In this document: positions 14,043 to 23,200 of the stretch, piece after piece
Position numbering within the stretch: the first letter of the stretch is position 1
Layout of the letters: each line of letters starts with the position of its first letter
Assembly (NCBI RefSeq): GCF_006149005.1
Contig: NZ_VBSL01000003.1
Coordinates: forward strand, 310,001 to 374,000
Source: Larkinella sp. C7
GTDB taxonomy: Bacteria; Bacteroidota; Bacteroidia; Cytophagales; Spirosomataceae
Direction of reading: 5' to 3'
Length of the DNA: 64,000 bases
Translations under genes and position numbers: made by a program
Notes under the pieces: model-generated
What the model was told of the DNA's origin: nothing
Seen by the model: the letters and a program-made list of their open reading frames with translations, nothing else
Database searches by the model: none

Positions 14043-16940
14043 TTATTTCTTCGGATTGGTCGACGACGCACCACCCAGCGCGGCTGGTGTGGTTGTGCCT
14101 TCGGCCACGGCCGGATTCCCTTCCTTGTCAAGTTCAACAATTTCGTAGCCCAATCGCTGTAAACCCGGTTTGACGGCCGATTTGTCGCCCACGACCGTGA
14201 TGATCAGGTTGTTGACAGGCAGGCGTTTTTTGGCGATGGCGTCGATTTCTTTCTTCGTCATTTTTTGCAGAATCTGACTCTGCTGCTCCACGAAGTTGCC
14301 CGGCAGATCGTAGTCGATGATCTGGTTCAGGAAAAGCGCCTTCTGGAACGAGGTTTCGTACCGCAGGGCGTCCCGCTGGCCGACCGAACTTTTCAGGAAG
14401 GCCAGTTCGTCTTCCGTAATCCCGGTTTTGCCGTAGTTTGTCAGTTCCTTGACAAATTCGACCACCGAGCTATCCGTAGCGGCTGCTTTCACCCCGGCCT
14501 GAGCCGTGAAAGGGCCGGGCGTTTTGGTGCTGCCGAACGACGAGCGGGCACCATACGTCCAGCCTTTGTCTTCGCGCAGGTTCATGTTGATCCGGCTGTT
14601 GAACGCACCGCCGAGGATGTAGTTGGCCAGTCCGGCTTTGTAATACTCGCCCGTGGCATCGTATGGCAAATCCGTCAAATAACCGATCCGGATTTCCGAT
14701 TGAGCGGCTTTGTCTTTGTCAATCAGGTAGATACGGGTTTTGTCGATTTTTTTGGCAACGGGCGCTTTGGGTAAAACGACCGGTTTGGCAGCCCATTTTT
14801 TCAGAAAGTCGAGCTTCGGCAGAATGGTGGTTTTTTCGACGTCACCCACGATGACGAGGTTTGTGACGGAGGGCGAGAAGTTCTGCTGATAGAACGCTTT
14901 CACGTCGTCCAGCGAAATATTTTCAACGGTTTTGATCGTCCCGCTGGTCGGAATCGCCCGGATGTTGTCCGCGCCGTAGAGCAGGCGGCTGTAGGCTTTG
15001 TTGGCAATCACCACCGGCTGCGTACTCTGGTTCGAGATCAGTTCGAGCTGTTGTTTTTTCAGCCGGACAAAGTCTTCCGTGGCAAACTTGGGGCGGAACA
15101 TTTTTTCTTCCACCAGCGCCAGCGTCGCGTCCAGGTTTTTGGTCAGCGACGAAACCGACACCTGAATTTCTTCCGTGCTGGCGTAAATCTGGATGCTGCT
15201 GCCCAGTTTTTCGAGCTTCGCGTTGATTTCTTCGTTGCTGAAATTCTGCGTCGCTTCGTTCATCAATGCCGCCGTAAGCTGGGCAATCCCGGCTTTGGAA
15301 GGGTCTTTGGCCGACAGCGTGTGACCGCCTTTTACCGAAAACAGCAGGGTAACCGTCGGAATTTCGTCGTTTTTAGTCCCGATCATTTTCAGGCCGTTCG
15401 GCAGTTTGTCGGACCAGAACGGCGGCACTTTCAGGGTTGGGCTGGCACCGGCAGCCGGTTTTTTGCTGCGGTCGAACGAGTCTTTCGCCTTGACGTATTT
15501 CAGGCCGTCGTAGCCGTAATCCGGGGCCTTGTAGCCTTCCGTCGCAATCGTGTAGTTGTCGGGATGCGCTACAATCTCCTTTTTATCTTTGGGATAAACC
15601 GTCAGAATAACGGCATTTTTGCCCTTGATATACTGGTTGTAGACCCGCATGATGTCGGCTTTCGTGAGGGCCTGATAGCGTTTCAGTTCGGTCGGCAGGT
15701 AATTGGGCGATCCGGTAAAGGTCTGGAAAGAGGCCAGTTGCGAAACTTTGCCGGAAACACTGGACAGATAATCAATAATTTCGGCTTCGCGGGTGGCTTT
15801 AAACTGGGCGAGGTCGTCGTCGGTGACCCCACGGGCTTCGAATTCGGCCAACGATTTCCGGACGATCGTTTCCGCGCTGTCCAGCCGGACGTTCGGGAAA
15901 GGCAGCACCGTAAACGTAAACTCACCGGCTAACTCATTGGCCGGGTGGCCGACGTTGGCCTGAACCGCTTTTTCGGTTTTGACCAGGTTTTTGTAGAACA
16001 GCGAACTTTTGCCACCGCCCAGAATCTGAGCCAGCGCGTCCAGGGGTGCTTCGTCCGGATGGAAACGCGCCACGGTCGGATACGTAATCCGCAGCATCGG
16101 GAACCGGATGTTGTCTTCGTAGGATACATAGCGGTCTTTATCGACCACCACCGGCGGCACAATGGTTTTGGTCACTTCCGGGCCTTTCGGAATGCTGCCG
16201 AAATACTTCTCCGTCAGTTGCACCACCTGTTTGGGGTCCACATCGCCACCGATGGTCAAAACCGCATTGTTGGGGCCGTACCAGCGCAGGAAGAAGTTCT
16301 TCAGGTCATTGACATTCACCCGGTTCAGGTCTTCGATGTAACCGATGGTGAGCCAGGAATACGGGTGGCCGTAGGGATACAGGTTCTTGGCGGTATACTC
16401 ATAGGACAAACCGTACGGGCGGTTGTCATAATTCTGACCGCGTTCGTTCTTCACGGTCGCCCGTTGGATTTCGAATTTTTTCTGGGTCACGGCATCCAGC
16501 AGAAAGCCCATCCGGTCGGCTTCGAGCCAGAGCGCGCGCTCCAACTGGTTGCTGGGGACGGTTTCGAAATAGTTGGTGCGGTCGCCGTTGGTGGTCCCGT
16601 TCAGGGTGCCGCCGGCTTCGGTCACGAGCTTAAAATGCTCATCATCGGCCACGTGGTCGGAGCCCTGAAACATCATGTGCTCGAAAAAGTGGGCAAACCC
16701 CGACTTGCCGATTTCTTCCCGCGCCGACCCGACGTGGTAAGTAACATCGACGTGGACAATCGGATCGGAATGGTCTTCGTGAATGACCAGCGTCAATCCG
16801 TTGGGTAACACGTACTTCTGGTACGGAATAATCAGTTCGCCCTCTTTGCGGGTGACGGTTTCCACGAGTTTCGTCTGTGACCAGGCCAGGTGGGTCAGCA
16901 TCAGGCCAAGAAGCCCGATGCCATAGCGTAATTTTCTCAT
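14043..16940 (-). CDS. Exported M16-family zinc metalloprotease (pitrilysin/insulinase type, two-domain)
   Basis: 965-residue exported protease with a signal peptide ending near LAWSQ. The N-terminal M16 domain carries the inverted zinc motif HxxEH (AHFFEHMMFQGS), with a downstream Glu ligand likely in the VKNERGQ stretch. The second half (from about PPFWSDKLPNGLKMIG) repeats the M16 fold without the zinc site, as usual for single-chain M16B/C proteins. It probably degrades peptides in the periplasm or at the surface. The start is the ATG at 16940; the in-frame start at 16967 would precede an inverted repeat. A strong stem-loop follows the stop. Confidence 0.92.
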   Translation of the reverse strand: MRKLRYGIGLLGLMLTHLAWSQTKLVETVTRKEGELIIPYQKYVLPNGLTLVIHEDHSDPIVHVDVTYHVGSAREEIGKSGFAHFFEHMMFQGSDHVADDEHFKLVTEAGGTLNGTTNGDRTNYFETVPSNQLERALWLEADRMGFLLDAVTQKKFEIQRATVKNERGQNYDNRPYGLSYEYTAKNLYPYGHPYSWLTIGYIEDLNRVNVNDLKNFFLRWYGPNNAVLTIGGDVDPKQVVQLTEKYFGSIPKGPEVTKTIVPPVVVDKDRYVSYEDNIRFPMLRITYPTVARFHPDEAPLDALAQILGGGKSSLFYKNLVKTEKAVQANVGHPANELAGEFTFTVLPFPNVRLDSAETIVRKSLAEFEARGVTDDDLAQFKATREAEIIDYLSSVSGKVSQLASFQTFTGSPNYLPTELKRYQALTKADIMRVYNQYIKGKNAVILTVYPKDKKEIVAHPDNYTIATEGYKAPDYGYDGLKYVKAKDSFDRSKKPAAGASPTLKVPPFWSDKLPNGLKMIGTKNDEIPTVTLLFSVKGGHTLSAKDPSKAGIAQLTAALMNEATQNFSNEEINAKLEKLGSSIQIYASTEEIQVSVSSLTKNLDATLALVEEKMFRPKFATEDFVRLKKQQLELISNQSTQPVVIANKAYSRLLYGADNIRAIPTSGTIKTVENISLDDVKAFYQQNFSPSVTNLVIVGDVEKTTILPKLDFLKKWAAKPVVLPKAPVAKKIDKTRIYLIDKDKAAQSEIRIGYLTDLPYDATGEYYKAGLANYILGGAFNSRINMNLREDKGWTYGARSSFGSTKTPGPFTAQAGVKAAATDSSVVEFVKELTNYGKTGITEDELAFLKSSVGQRDALRYETSFQKALFLNQIIDYDLPGNFVEQQSQILQKMTKKEIDAIAKKRLPVNNLIITVVGDKSAVKPGLQRLGYEIVELDKEGNPAVAEGTTTPAALGGASSTNPKK

Positions 16941-16969
16941 TTGTATAGGCTGATGAAATCTATACAAAT
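16939..16969 (-). promoter_or_regulatory. Inverted repeat overlapping the M16 protease start codon
   Basis: Perfect 10-bp inverted repeat (16939-16948 with 16960-16969) separated by 11 nt. Its proximal arm includes the first two bases of the ATG at 16940. In RNA it would form a hairpin over the start codon, and as DNA it could be a regulator site. The role is inferred. Confidence 0.4.
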
Positions 16970-17004
16970 TAACTGGAATAAGCGCAGGATTGAAAGCGGT
17001 TTGC

Positions 17005-17715
17005 TTATTTGAGCGTACTCATTCCGCCATCGACGCCCAGAATCTGCCCCGTGACCCAGCCGGACTCCTCCGACAGCAGAAATGTGACCATACCGGCGAT
17101 GTCGGCCGAGGTGCCGATGCGACCCAGCGGATGCCGTTTGCCAGCCGCTTCGAGCCGGTTGGGCGAGACCAGCCCGGCGGCTTGTGCCAGGGGCGTATCG
17201 GTGAGGGAGGGGGCCACGGTGTTGAACCGGATGTGGTGCGGAGCATATTCGGCCGCCAGGGATTTCGTCAGGCCTTCAACCGCCGACTTCGACACGCTGA
17301 CCGACGAGTGCAGCCCGAAGCCGAGTTGGGCCGCTACCGTGCTGAACAGCACCACACTGGCCGACTTGGACTGAAGCAGCGCGGGCATGACGGTTTTCAG
17401 GATGGCAATGGCTCCCAGCACGTTCAGCGCGAAATCTTCCTGGAAGTGATCGAGGGTCAGTCGGCCAAACGGGGCCAGCCGGATAGAGCCGGGCGCATAC
17501 ACCAGCCCGTGTAGGGTGTCGGGTAAACCACTCAGGTCGGACTCACCGGGTTGGGTGGCGTCCCAGGTCAGGTGGGTAGATTGAATGCCTTCGGGTTGTC
17601 GCCGACCGGCCGTAAAAACCGTGGCCCCTGCCGCCTGAACCCGTTGGGCGGTTGCCTGACCAATGCCGGACGATGCGCCGACAATCAGGATGTTTTTTCC
17701 TTCGAAGTTGTTCAT
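17005..17715 (-). CDS. SDR-family protein lacking the catalytic tyrosine
   Basis: 236-residue SDR with an intact cofactor loop (VGASSGIGQA) and a C-terminal VTGQILGVDGGMSTLK typical of FabG-like SDRs. The Ser of LFSTVAAQ is present. Where the YxxxK pair should be, the sequence reads VSVSK: Lys is kept and Tyr is replaced by Val. The codon is GTG on the coding strand, so this is not a misread of the frame. I recall Bacteroidota SDRs of the form HASIAxAKGAVEGL with the same replacement, so this is probably a subfamily trait and not decay. Function is unknown. The 290 nt upstream contain a promoter-like box and a terminator-like hairpin. Confidence 0.82.
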   Translation of the reverse strand: MNNFEGKNILIVGASSGIGQATAQRVQAAGATVFTAGRRQPEGIQSTHLTWDATQPGESDLSGLPDTLHGLVYAPGSIRLAPFGRLTLDHFQEDFALNVLGAIAILKTVMPALLQSKSASVVLFSTVAAQLGFGLHSSVSVSKSAVEGLTKSLAAEYAPHHIRFNTVAPSLTDTPLAQAAGLVSPNRLEAAGKRHPLGRIGTSADIAGMVTFLLSEESGWVTGQILGVDGGMSTLK

Positions 17716-17789
17716 GAGGGGCCAACACGATGTTGAGCCTTGTGGTTAGAAAAAAGTTGAAAGAAAGGGGAGAGGAAAGCGCTGAAGGC

Positions 17790-17831
17790 ATAAAAAACAA
17801 AATAAGCCCATTAGAAATCTAGCGGGCTTAT
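17790..17831 (-). terminator. Terminator-like hairpin in the leader of the SDR gene
   Basis: On the minus strand an 8-bp stem (17831-17824 with 17809-17802) encloses a small inner stem TAGA/TCTA, then runs directly into a T-rich tract (TTTTGTTTTTTA). It lies about 75 nt before the SDR start and about 30 nt after a predicted transcription start near 17860. It could be an attenuator of the SDR or the end of a short separate RNA. Confidence 0.55.
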
Positions 17832-17866
17832 CCTACTAACCTATGATGAAATAGTATTCTACGGTG

Positions 17867-17874
17867 CAAAAGTA
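17867..17874 (-). promoter_or_regulatory. Putative -7 element upstream of the leader hairpin
   Basis: The minus strand reads TACTTTTG, an exact TAnnTTTG match. No convincing -33 is seen. It would start a transcript near 17860 that meets the terminator-like hairpin within about 70 nt. Confidence 0.4.
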
Positions 17875-18047
17875 TTGACTTAGAACGAGCTAACTATACC
17901 GTGGTCTCCTGCTCTGTACGGTCTTCTAAAAAAATAGTTCAGGGGCTGTATCGTTAGACCGGGCCAACTTTTCGCTTTATGAATTCAGGAGAGCGCAGGA
18001 AGGTCTTTCTCCGGAAACTACACAGATTTGTTGAAAAATCACTATAC

Positions 18048-19085
18048 ATGGCCGTCATTTGGGGAGTAGTCTTGCACGCGCTCGGAGGGTTTGCTTCCGG
18101 CAGTTTCTATCTACCGTATAAAAAAGTACAGGGCTGGTCCTGGGAAAGTTACTGGCTCGTGGGCGGTATTTTTTCCTGGGTGTTTGCTCCGCTGATTTTC
18201 GGCCTGCTCACCGTCCCGGATCTGTTTGACGTACTGGCCGAAGCCCCATCCGAAACCGTCTGGTGGTCGTATTTCTGGGGTGTACTCTGGGGATTTGGCG
18301 GGTTGACGTTCGGCCTGACGATGCGGTACCTGGGCCTGTCGCTCGGCATGGCCGTGGTGTTGGGACTCTGTGCGGTTTTCGGAACCGTCGTTCCACCCAT
18401 CTGGCAGGGGCAATTCGGCACGCTGATGAGCACGCTGTCCGGCCAGGTCATCATTCTGGGTTTAGCGGTCTGCGTACTGGGGATTTCGATTTGCGGTATT
18501 GCCGGCATGATGAAAGAAAAGTCGATGACGGATGACCAGAAAAAAGAAACCATCGCCGAATTTGATCTCAAAAAGGGCGTTCTCGTGGCGGTTTTCTCGG
18601 GCATCATGAGTGCCTGTTTTTCGTTCGGACTAACGGCCGGCCAACCCATTGCCGAACTGGCGGTGCAGAACGGTGCCGACCCGCTGTACATGAACAATGC
18701 ACCCCTCGTATTCATCCTGCTGGGCGGCTTGACCACCAACGCCATCTGGTGTATCTACCTCAATATCAAGAATAAGACGTATACGGATTACGGCAATGTA
18801 ACGGCACCCGCTGTGCGGAACATCATTTTCTGCGCCATGGCCGGGGTGACGTGGTACCTGCAATTCTTCTTTTACGGCATGGGCGACAGCAAAATGGGCG
18901 AATACCGGTTTTCGGGCTGGACCCTGCACATGGCGTTCATCATTGCCTTCAGCAGCTTCTGGGGGCTGTATCTGCACGAGTGGCGGGGGGCCAACCGGCA
19001 GACCATGCGCACCATTACCCTCGGGATTGCCACCGTGGTCTTTTCGACGGTCGTGGTCGGTATCGGGAATTATCTGGCGGAATAA
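18048..19085 (+). CDS. RhaT-type L-rhamnose/proton symporter-like transporter
   Basis: 345-residue inner-membrane transporter of the RhaT family in the drug/metabolite transporter superfamily, with ten hydrophobic segments. The family's opening pattern is present (HALGGFASGSFYLPYKKVQGWSWESYWLVGG), as is the middle FGLTMRYLGLSLGMAVVLGLCAVFGT. I place the start at the ATG at 18048 because RhaT proteins begin directly with the first membrane helix. An ATG at 17979 would add 23 mostly basic residues and cannot be excluded. No rhamnose catabolic genes (rhaA, rhaB, rhaD) are in the window, so the substrate may be another deoxysugar. Confidence 0.85.
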   Translation: MAVIWGVVLHALGGFASGSFYLPYKKVQGWSWESYWLVGGIFSWVFAPLIFGLLTVPDLFDVLAEAPSETVWWSYFWGVLWGFGGLTFGLTMRYLGLSLGMAVVLGLCAVFGTVVPPIWQGQFGTLMSTLSGQVIILGLAVCVLGISICGIAGMMKEKSMTDDQKKETIAEFDLKKGVLVAVFSGIMSACFSFGLTAGQPIAELAVQNGADPLYMNNAPLVFILLGGLTTNAIWCIYLNIKNKTYTDYGNVTAPAVRNIIFCAMAGVTWYLQFFFYGMGDSKMGEYRFSGWTLHMAFIIAFSSFWGLYLHEWRGANRQTMRTITLGIATVVFSTVVVGIGNYLAE

Positions 19086-19193
19086 AAAACCGGTTTCAGG
19101 GGTTTGGGGCCATTAGAAGCAGATTAATCAGGTTTGAACGGCGAATAATTTGTACATTCAAGCCGTTTATACCGTGACTGACTTTACACTCCG

Positions 19194-19448
19194 ATGGCGT
19201 TTTTCTGGATCGAACTGGCCGGGTGGCTGGGCGTTTTGTGCTACTTACTGGCCTACTTACTGCTTACTCTCAAATTACTGCGTGCAGATAAATTAGTGTA
19301 CCACCTGTTGAATATTCTGGGCGCAGTAGGGCTCATTGTCAGTTCTTTGCACACACATGATAGCCAAAGTATCGTTGTCAACGTGTCCTGGCTGCTGATT
19401 GGATTATGGGCGATCTACCAGAACAACCGGTCCGTTCAGCGTTTTTGA
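19194..19448 (+). CDS. Small CBU_0592-type membrane protein
   Basis: 84-residue protein with three hydrophobic helices. The start (WIELAGWLGVLCYLLAYLLL) and the centre (LVYHLLNILGAVGLIVSSLHT) match the CBU_0592-like domain, a small membrane family of unknown function also found fused to or beside transporters. It follows the RhaT-like gene by 108 nt in the same direction and could be co-transcribed. The last 45 nt overlap the convergent TetR gene. Confidence 0.7.
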   Translation: MAFFWIELAGWLGVLCYLLAYLLLTLKLLRADKLVYHLLNILGAVGLIVSSLHTHDSQSIVVNVSWLLIGLWAIYQNNRSVQRF

Positions 19449-20042
19449 CGGATCAAGCAAAGCGAGAGCCTGTTGCTTGTACTGACTGAGTTTTTGCTCG
19501 TATTCGCTTTGATCGCTAACCAGACTCAAATAATAATACGCCCCGTCGACGAGGATAAAAACCAGATCAGCGGTCTGGTAAGCGTCGGCGGTTTGGTAAG
19601 CGTCGGCACTGGCGCAATCCTGAATCAGCCGGGCCAGTTTGTGCCGCAGCGAATCCAGCATCGTTTTATACTTCTCCTGAATCACCGCATTCCGAAACGT
19701 CAGCGAATAACAACTGTAAAACAGGCCGTCGTCGAATAACTGATTCCAGTCTTTGGAGAATAACCGGTCGACGACTTTCAGTAAAACCGCTTCCGGATTG
19801 TCGTCGTGCTGTGGCGTCGTGATGTCGAAAATAAACTGGTATTTGGCCAGCATAAAATCGATCAACCCGCTGATCAAATCGTCCCGCGTCTGAAAATAGT
19901 GCATGATCAGACTGGGATTGATCGACATCATACCCGCAATCTTGGCAATTGAGGTGTTCTCCAGCCCTTCCTTCTTGGCAACCTGATAAAACATTTGGAT
20001 GATTTCCTGCTGCCGGGTGTCTTTGAGGCTTTTTCTTCCCAT
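19404..20042 (-). CDS. TetR-family regulator divergent from the SusCD-phosphatase operon
   Basis: 212-residue TetR-type protein. The N-terminal HTH (residues about 11-55: RQQEIIQMFYQVAKKEGLEN, SIAKIAGMMSINPSLIMHYF) is followed by a helical effector domain. It contains an in-frame 18-bp tandem duplication giving DAYQTA twice in a row in the ligand-domain region. The gene is divergent from the SusC gene across a 235-bp AT-rich spacer, the arrangement expected if it regulates that operon. No matching perfect palindrome is visible in the spacer. Its 3' end overlaps the convergent small membrane gene by 45 nt. Confidence 0.87.
   Translation of the reverse strand: MGRKSLKDTRQQEIIQMFYQVAKKEGLENTSIAKIAGMMSINPSLIMHYFQTRDDLISGLIDFMLAKYQFIFDITTPQHDDNPEAVLLKVVDRLFSKDWNQLFDDGLFYSCYSLTFRNAVIQEKYKTMLDSLRHKLARLIQDCASADAYQTADAYQTADLVFILVDGAYYYLSLVSDQSEYEQKLSQYKQQALALLDPSKTLNGPVVLVDRP
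19572..19607. repeat. In-frame 18-bp tandem duplication inside tetR
   Basis: Two adjacent 18-nt copies (19572-19589 and 19590-19607) differ at one position and encode DAYQTA twice. It looks like a recent slippage event that keeps the frame. Confidence 0.85.
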
Positions 20043-20080
20043 TCTACTGCTGATCGGTCAATCTATGAACTAAAAAGTCC

Positions 20081-20088
20081 CAAATATA
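20081..20088 (-). promoter_or_regulatory. Putative -7 element of the second tetR gene
   Basis: The minus strand reads TATATTTG, matching TAnnTTTG, 38 nt before the start at 20042. No -33 is seen at standard spacing. Confidence 0.4.
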
Positions 20089-20191
20089 CGGGAAAAATCA
20101 ATCTGTAAATTTTAAATAAATTGAATGAATATTCAAACAAAATTAACAATTTTGTAACACTGGATTACCCTTCATTGGAGACGCTGAACTC

Positions 20192-20199
20192 TACCTTTG
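20192..20199 (+). promoter_or_regulatory. Putative -7 element of the SusCD-phosphatase operon
   Basis: TACCTTTG matches TAnnTTTG. Transcription would start near 20206, giving a leader of about 70 nt before the SusC start at 20278. The closest TTG upstream is only 14 nt away, shorter than usual, so the -33 is weak. Confidence 0.45.
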
Positions 20200-20277
20200 C
20201 ATCAACCTGACTTGACCGGGTCTTTCCATGAAAAAGTTGATTTTCAATCTCTTCTCTTCCACTGTTAACTGTTGTGT

Positions 20278-23200
20278 ATGATGAGAAATCTATCACGTGT
20301 TTTATTTAAGGGGTTGCCTTCTGCCCCCGTCTGGGGAATCGTCTGGGGGTTCGTCCTGTTGACGAAGGGACTGGTCCTGGCGCAAGGTATTACCGTCAGC
20401 GGTTTGATCACCGGCGGAACCGGCCGGGAAGCCCTGCCGGGCGTTAACATTGTCATTAAAGGCACCCAAAAGGGCGTCACGACCGATGGGCAGGGCCGGT
20501 ACACCCTCAGCAATGTACCCGCAAACGCCGTGCTGGCGGTGTCGTTTATTGGTTATCTCGGCCTGGAAGAACCGGTCAACGGACGCACGACGATCGACCT
20601 CAACCTGGCGCAGGATGCCGCTAACCTGCAGGAAGTCGTGGTGGTGGGCTATGGGACTCAAAAGAAAATCAACATCACCGGAGCCGTCGATCAGATTGCC
20701 GGGAGGGCAATTGAAAACCGGCCGGTCGCCAACGTCTTGCAGGGCTTGCAGGGCATTAGTCCGGGCCTGAACATTACCTACGGCGGGGGGCGGCCCGGCA
20801 CGATTCCGAGCATCAACATCCGGGGCTTTACGTCCATCAACGGAGGGCAGCCGCTGATCGTGATCGATGGAATTCCGTCGGCCAATAACGATGACCTGTT
20901 GCGCCTGAACCCGTCGGATATTGCCTCGTTTTCGGTGCTGCGCGATGCGGCCTCGGCTTCGATCTATGGTGCACGGGCGGCTTTTGGGGTCGTACTGATC
21001 ACCACTAAACAGGGGGGGCAGGGACGGCAGTCGGTGGTGTACAACAATTTCTTCTCCTGGGGCAAATCGACCGTGCTGCCGCAGCCGGTCACCGATCCGT
21101 ATATTTATTCCCGTGTGCTGGAAACGGCTACCGACAACACGCCCTGGGATTACGTCAATTATTCCGATGAGCATTACCGCTGGGCCAAGGAACGCTCCGA
21201 AAACCCGGCCCTGGAAGACGTGCGCCTGAATCCTGCCGACCCGACGAAATGGGCCTACATGGGCAGCAACAACTGGTACGATTACTTTTACCACCGGTCG
21301 AGCCTGTCGCAGAACCACAGCGTTTCGATGTCGGGCAGCGCCGGTGCCGACAAGATGCCGATTGGCTATTACCTGTCGGCGGATTACAACAAGGAAAATG
21401 GCCTCAACAAGCTGACCGATGATTACTGGAATCGGTACACGCTCCGGGGACGCTTCAATTTTACGCCCCTGAAATGGCTGAAAGTCGATAACAACGGAAC
21501 CATTTACCAGACGGAGCGCGCGGACCCGACGGCTTCCATCATCGATACGTACTTTCTGCAACCCACCGATGTGGCCAAAAACCCGGATGGCACCTGGGCC
21601 AATACCGCAGCCGGACGGCTGGCGGCCCGGCTAACCGACGGCGGAAAAAATACCGAAACCATGTTCGGGTTTCAGAACATCACGCGGGCTGTGGCGTCGT
21701 TTCTGGATAACGCCTTGCAGATTACCGGCGACGCGAGTTTCAAACGCGAGCAGTGGAAATACAACTGGGATTCGCGCAAATTCAGCATCGGGTTCGGCCC
21801 CGGCGACATCCGGCAGGAGGGCGGCAATGGCTACGTGATCGAGCGCAACGGCACGCTGACCAACACCGTGTATAACCTCTACGCCAATTATTCGAAAACG
21901 CTGGGGAGCCACGCCCTGACGGCGCTGGCGGGCTACAACCAGGAAAGTTACGTGTACGCTTCGGTGGAAGCCGAGAAAAACGTGCTCATTTCGTCCTCCT
22001 TGCCCTACATCGGTCTGACCACCGGCGATGCCTTCATCCGCCCGTCGTACCAGTCGTTTGCCACCCGCAGCCTGTTTGGCCGGTTAAACTACACCTTTAA
22101 AGAGCGGTATATCCTGGAAGCCAATGGGCGGTACGATGGATCATCCCGGTTTCCGTCGAACAACCGCTGGGGCTTCTTCCCCTCGGTTTCGGGGGCCTGG
22201 GTGGCCAGCGCCGAACCCTTCCTGAACGGGATGCTGCCCTACGTGCCGACGCTCAAACTGCGGGCTTCGTACGGCGACCTGGGCAACCAGAGTGTCGGGA
22301 ACTTTAATTACATCCAGACGCTGCCCACCGACCTGTCGGGTTATCTGATCAATGGCAACAAGCAAACCGTCATTACCAGTGCTCCCTCGCTTCGGATCGA
22401 CCCGCGCAATTACACCTGGGAGCGGGTGTCGACCCTGAACTTCGGGGCGGATGTGGGCCTGCTGAAAGAAAAGGTGCTGCTTTCATTCGATTACTACATC
22501 CGGAATACGAAAGGGATGCTGACGGCGGGGCAGGAATTGCCAGCCGTGCTCGGCACGACGGTGCCCAGTCAGAATGCCGCCGACCTGCAAACCAAAGGCT
22601 GGGAACTGACGCTGAATTACCGGGATTCGTACGCGGTGGGGGCCAAACCGCTTACGTTCGACGCCAAATTTATTCTGTCCGATTCGCGCTCGTTCATCAC
22701 CAAGTTTAAAAACGAGCAGGAACTGTTCTCGGGCTACCGGGTGGGCCAGGAACTGGGCGAAATCTGGGGCCTGACCAACGACGGTTTTTTCCGGACGGAA
22801 GACGAAATCAAGCAGATCGACCAGACGGCCATCATCCCCTGGGGGGCGTTGTCGATTGTGCCGGGCTGGCCCCGGTACCGGGATTTGAACGGCGACGGGA
22901 AGATTGAGAAGGGCCTGTCGGCCAAAGACCCCAAAGATTTGTCGATCATCGGTAACTCGACGCCCCGTTACCGGCTGGGGCTGAATTTGAACGCCAACTG
23001 GCACGGGTTTGACGTAGCGGTTTTCCTGCAGGGCGTCGGCAAAGCCGATTACTACCCGAGCCATTACCTGTACTGGGGACCCTATCAGCAGCCGTACGCC
23101 AATATTTACCCCTGGAACCTCGACTTCTACCGGGCTACGGCCGAACCGGCGGCCGACCGGGCGAAACACTCGGCTTCGTATATCCAGGCGGGACTGGCCG

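Noticed and set aside
13910-14173. Plus-strand small frame between the DUF4153 and M16 genes.
   Set aside because: It runs through a 17-bp stem-loop and into the 3' end of the protease gene, with no family match.
17005-17715. The SDR without Tyr as a pseudogene.
   Set aside because: Full length, no frameshift, all other motifs intact, and the same replacement is recalled in related Bacteroidota proteins.
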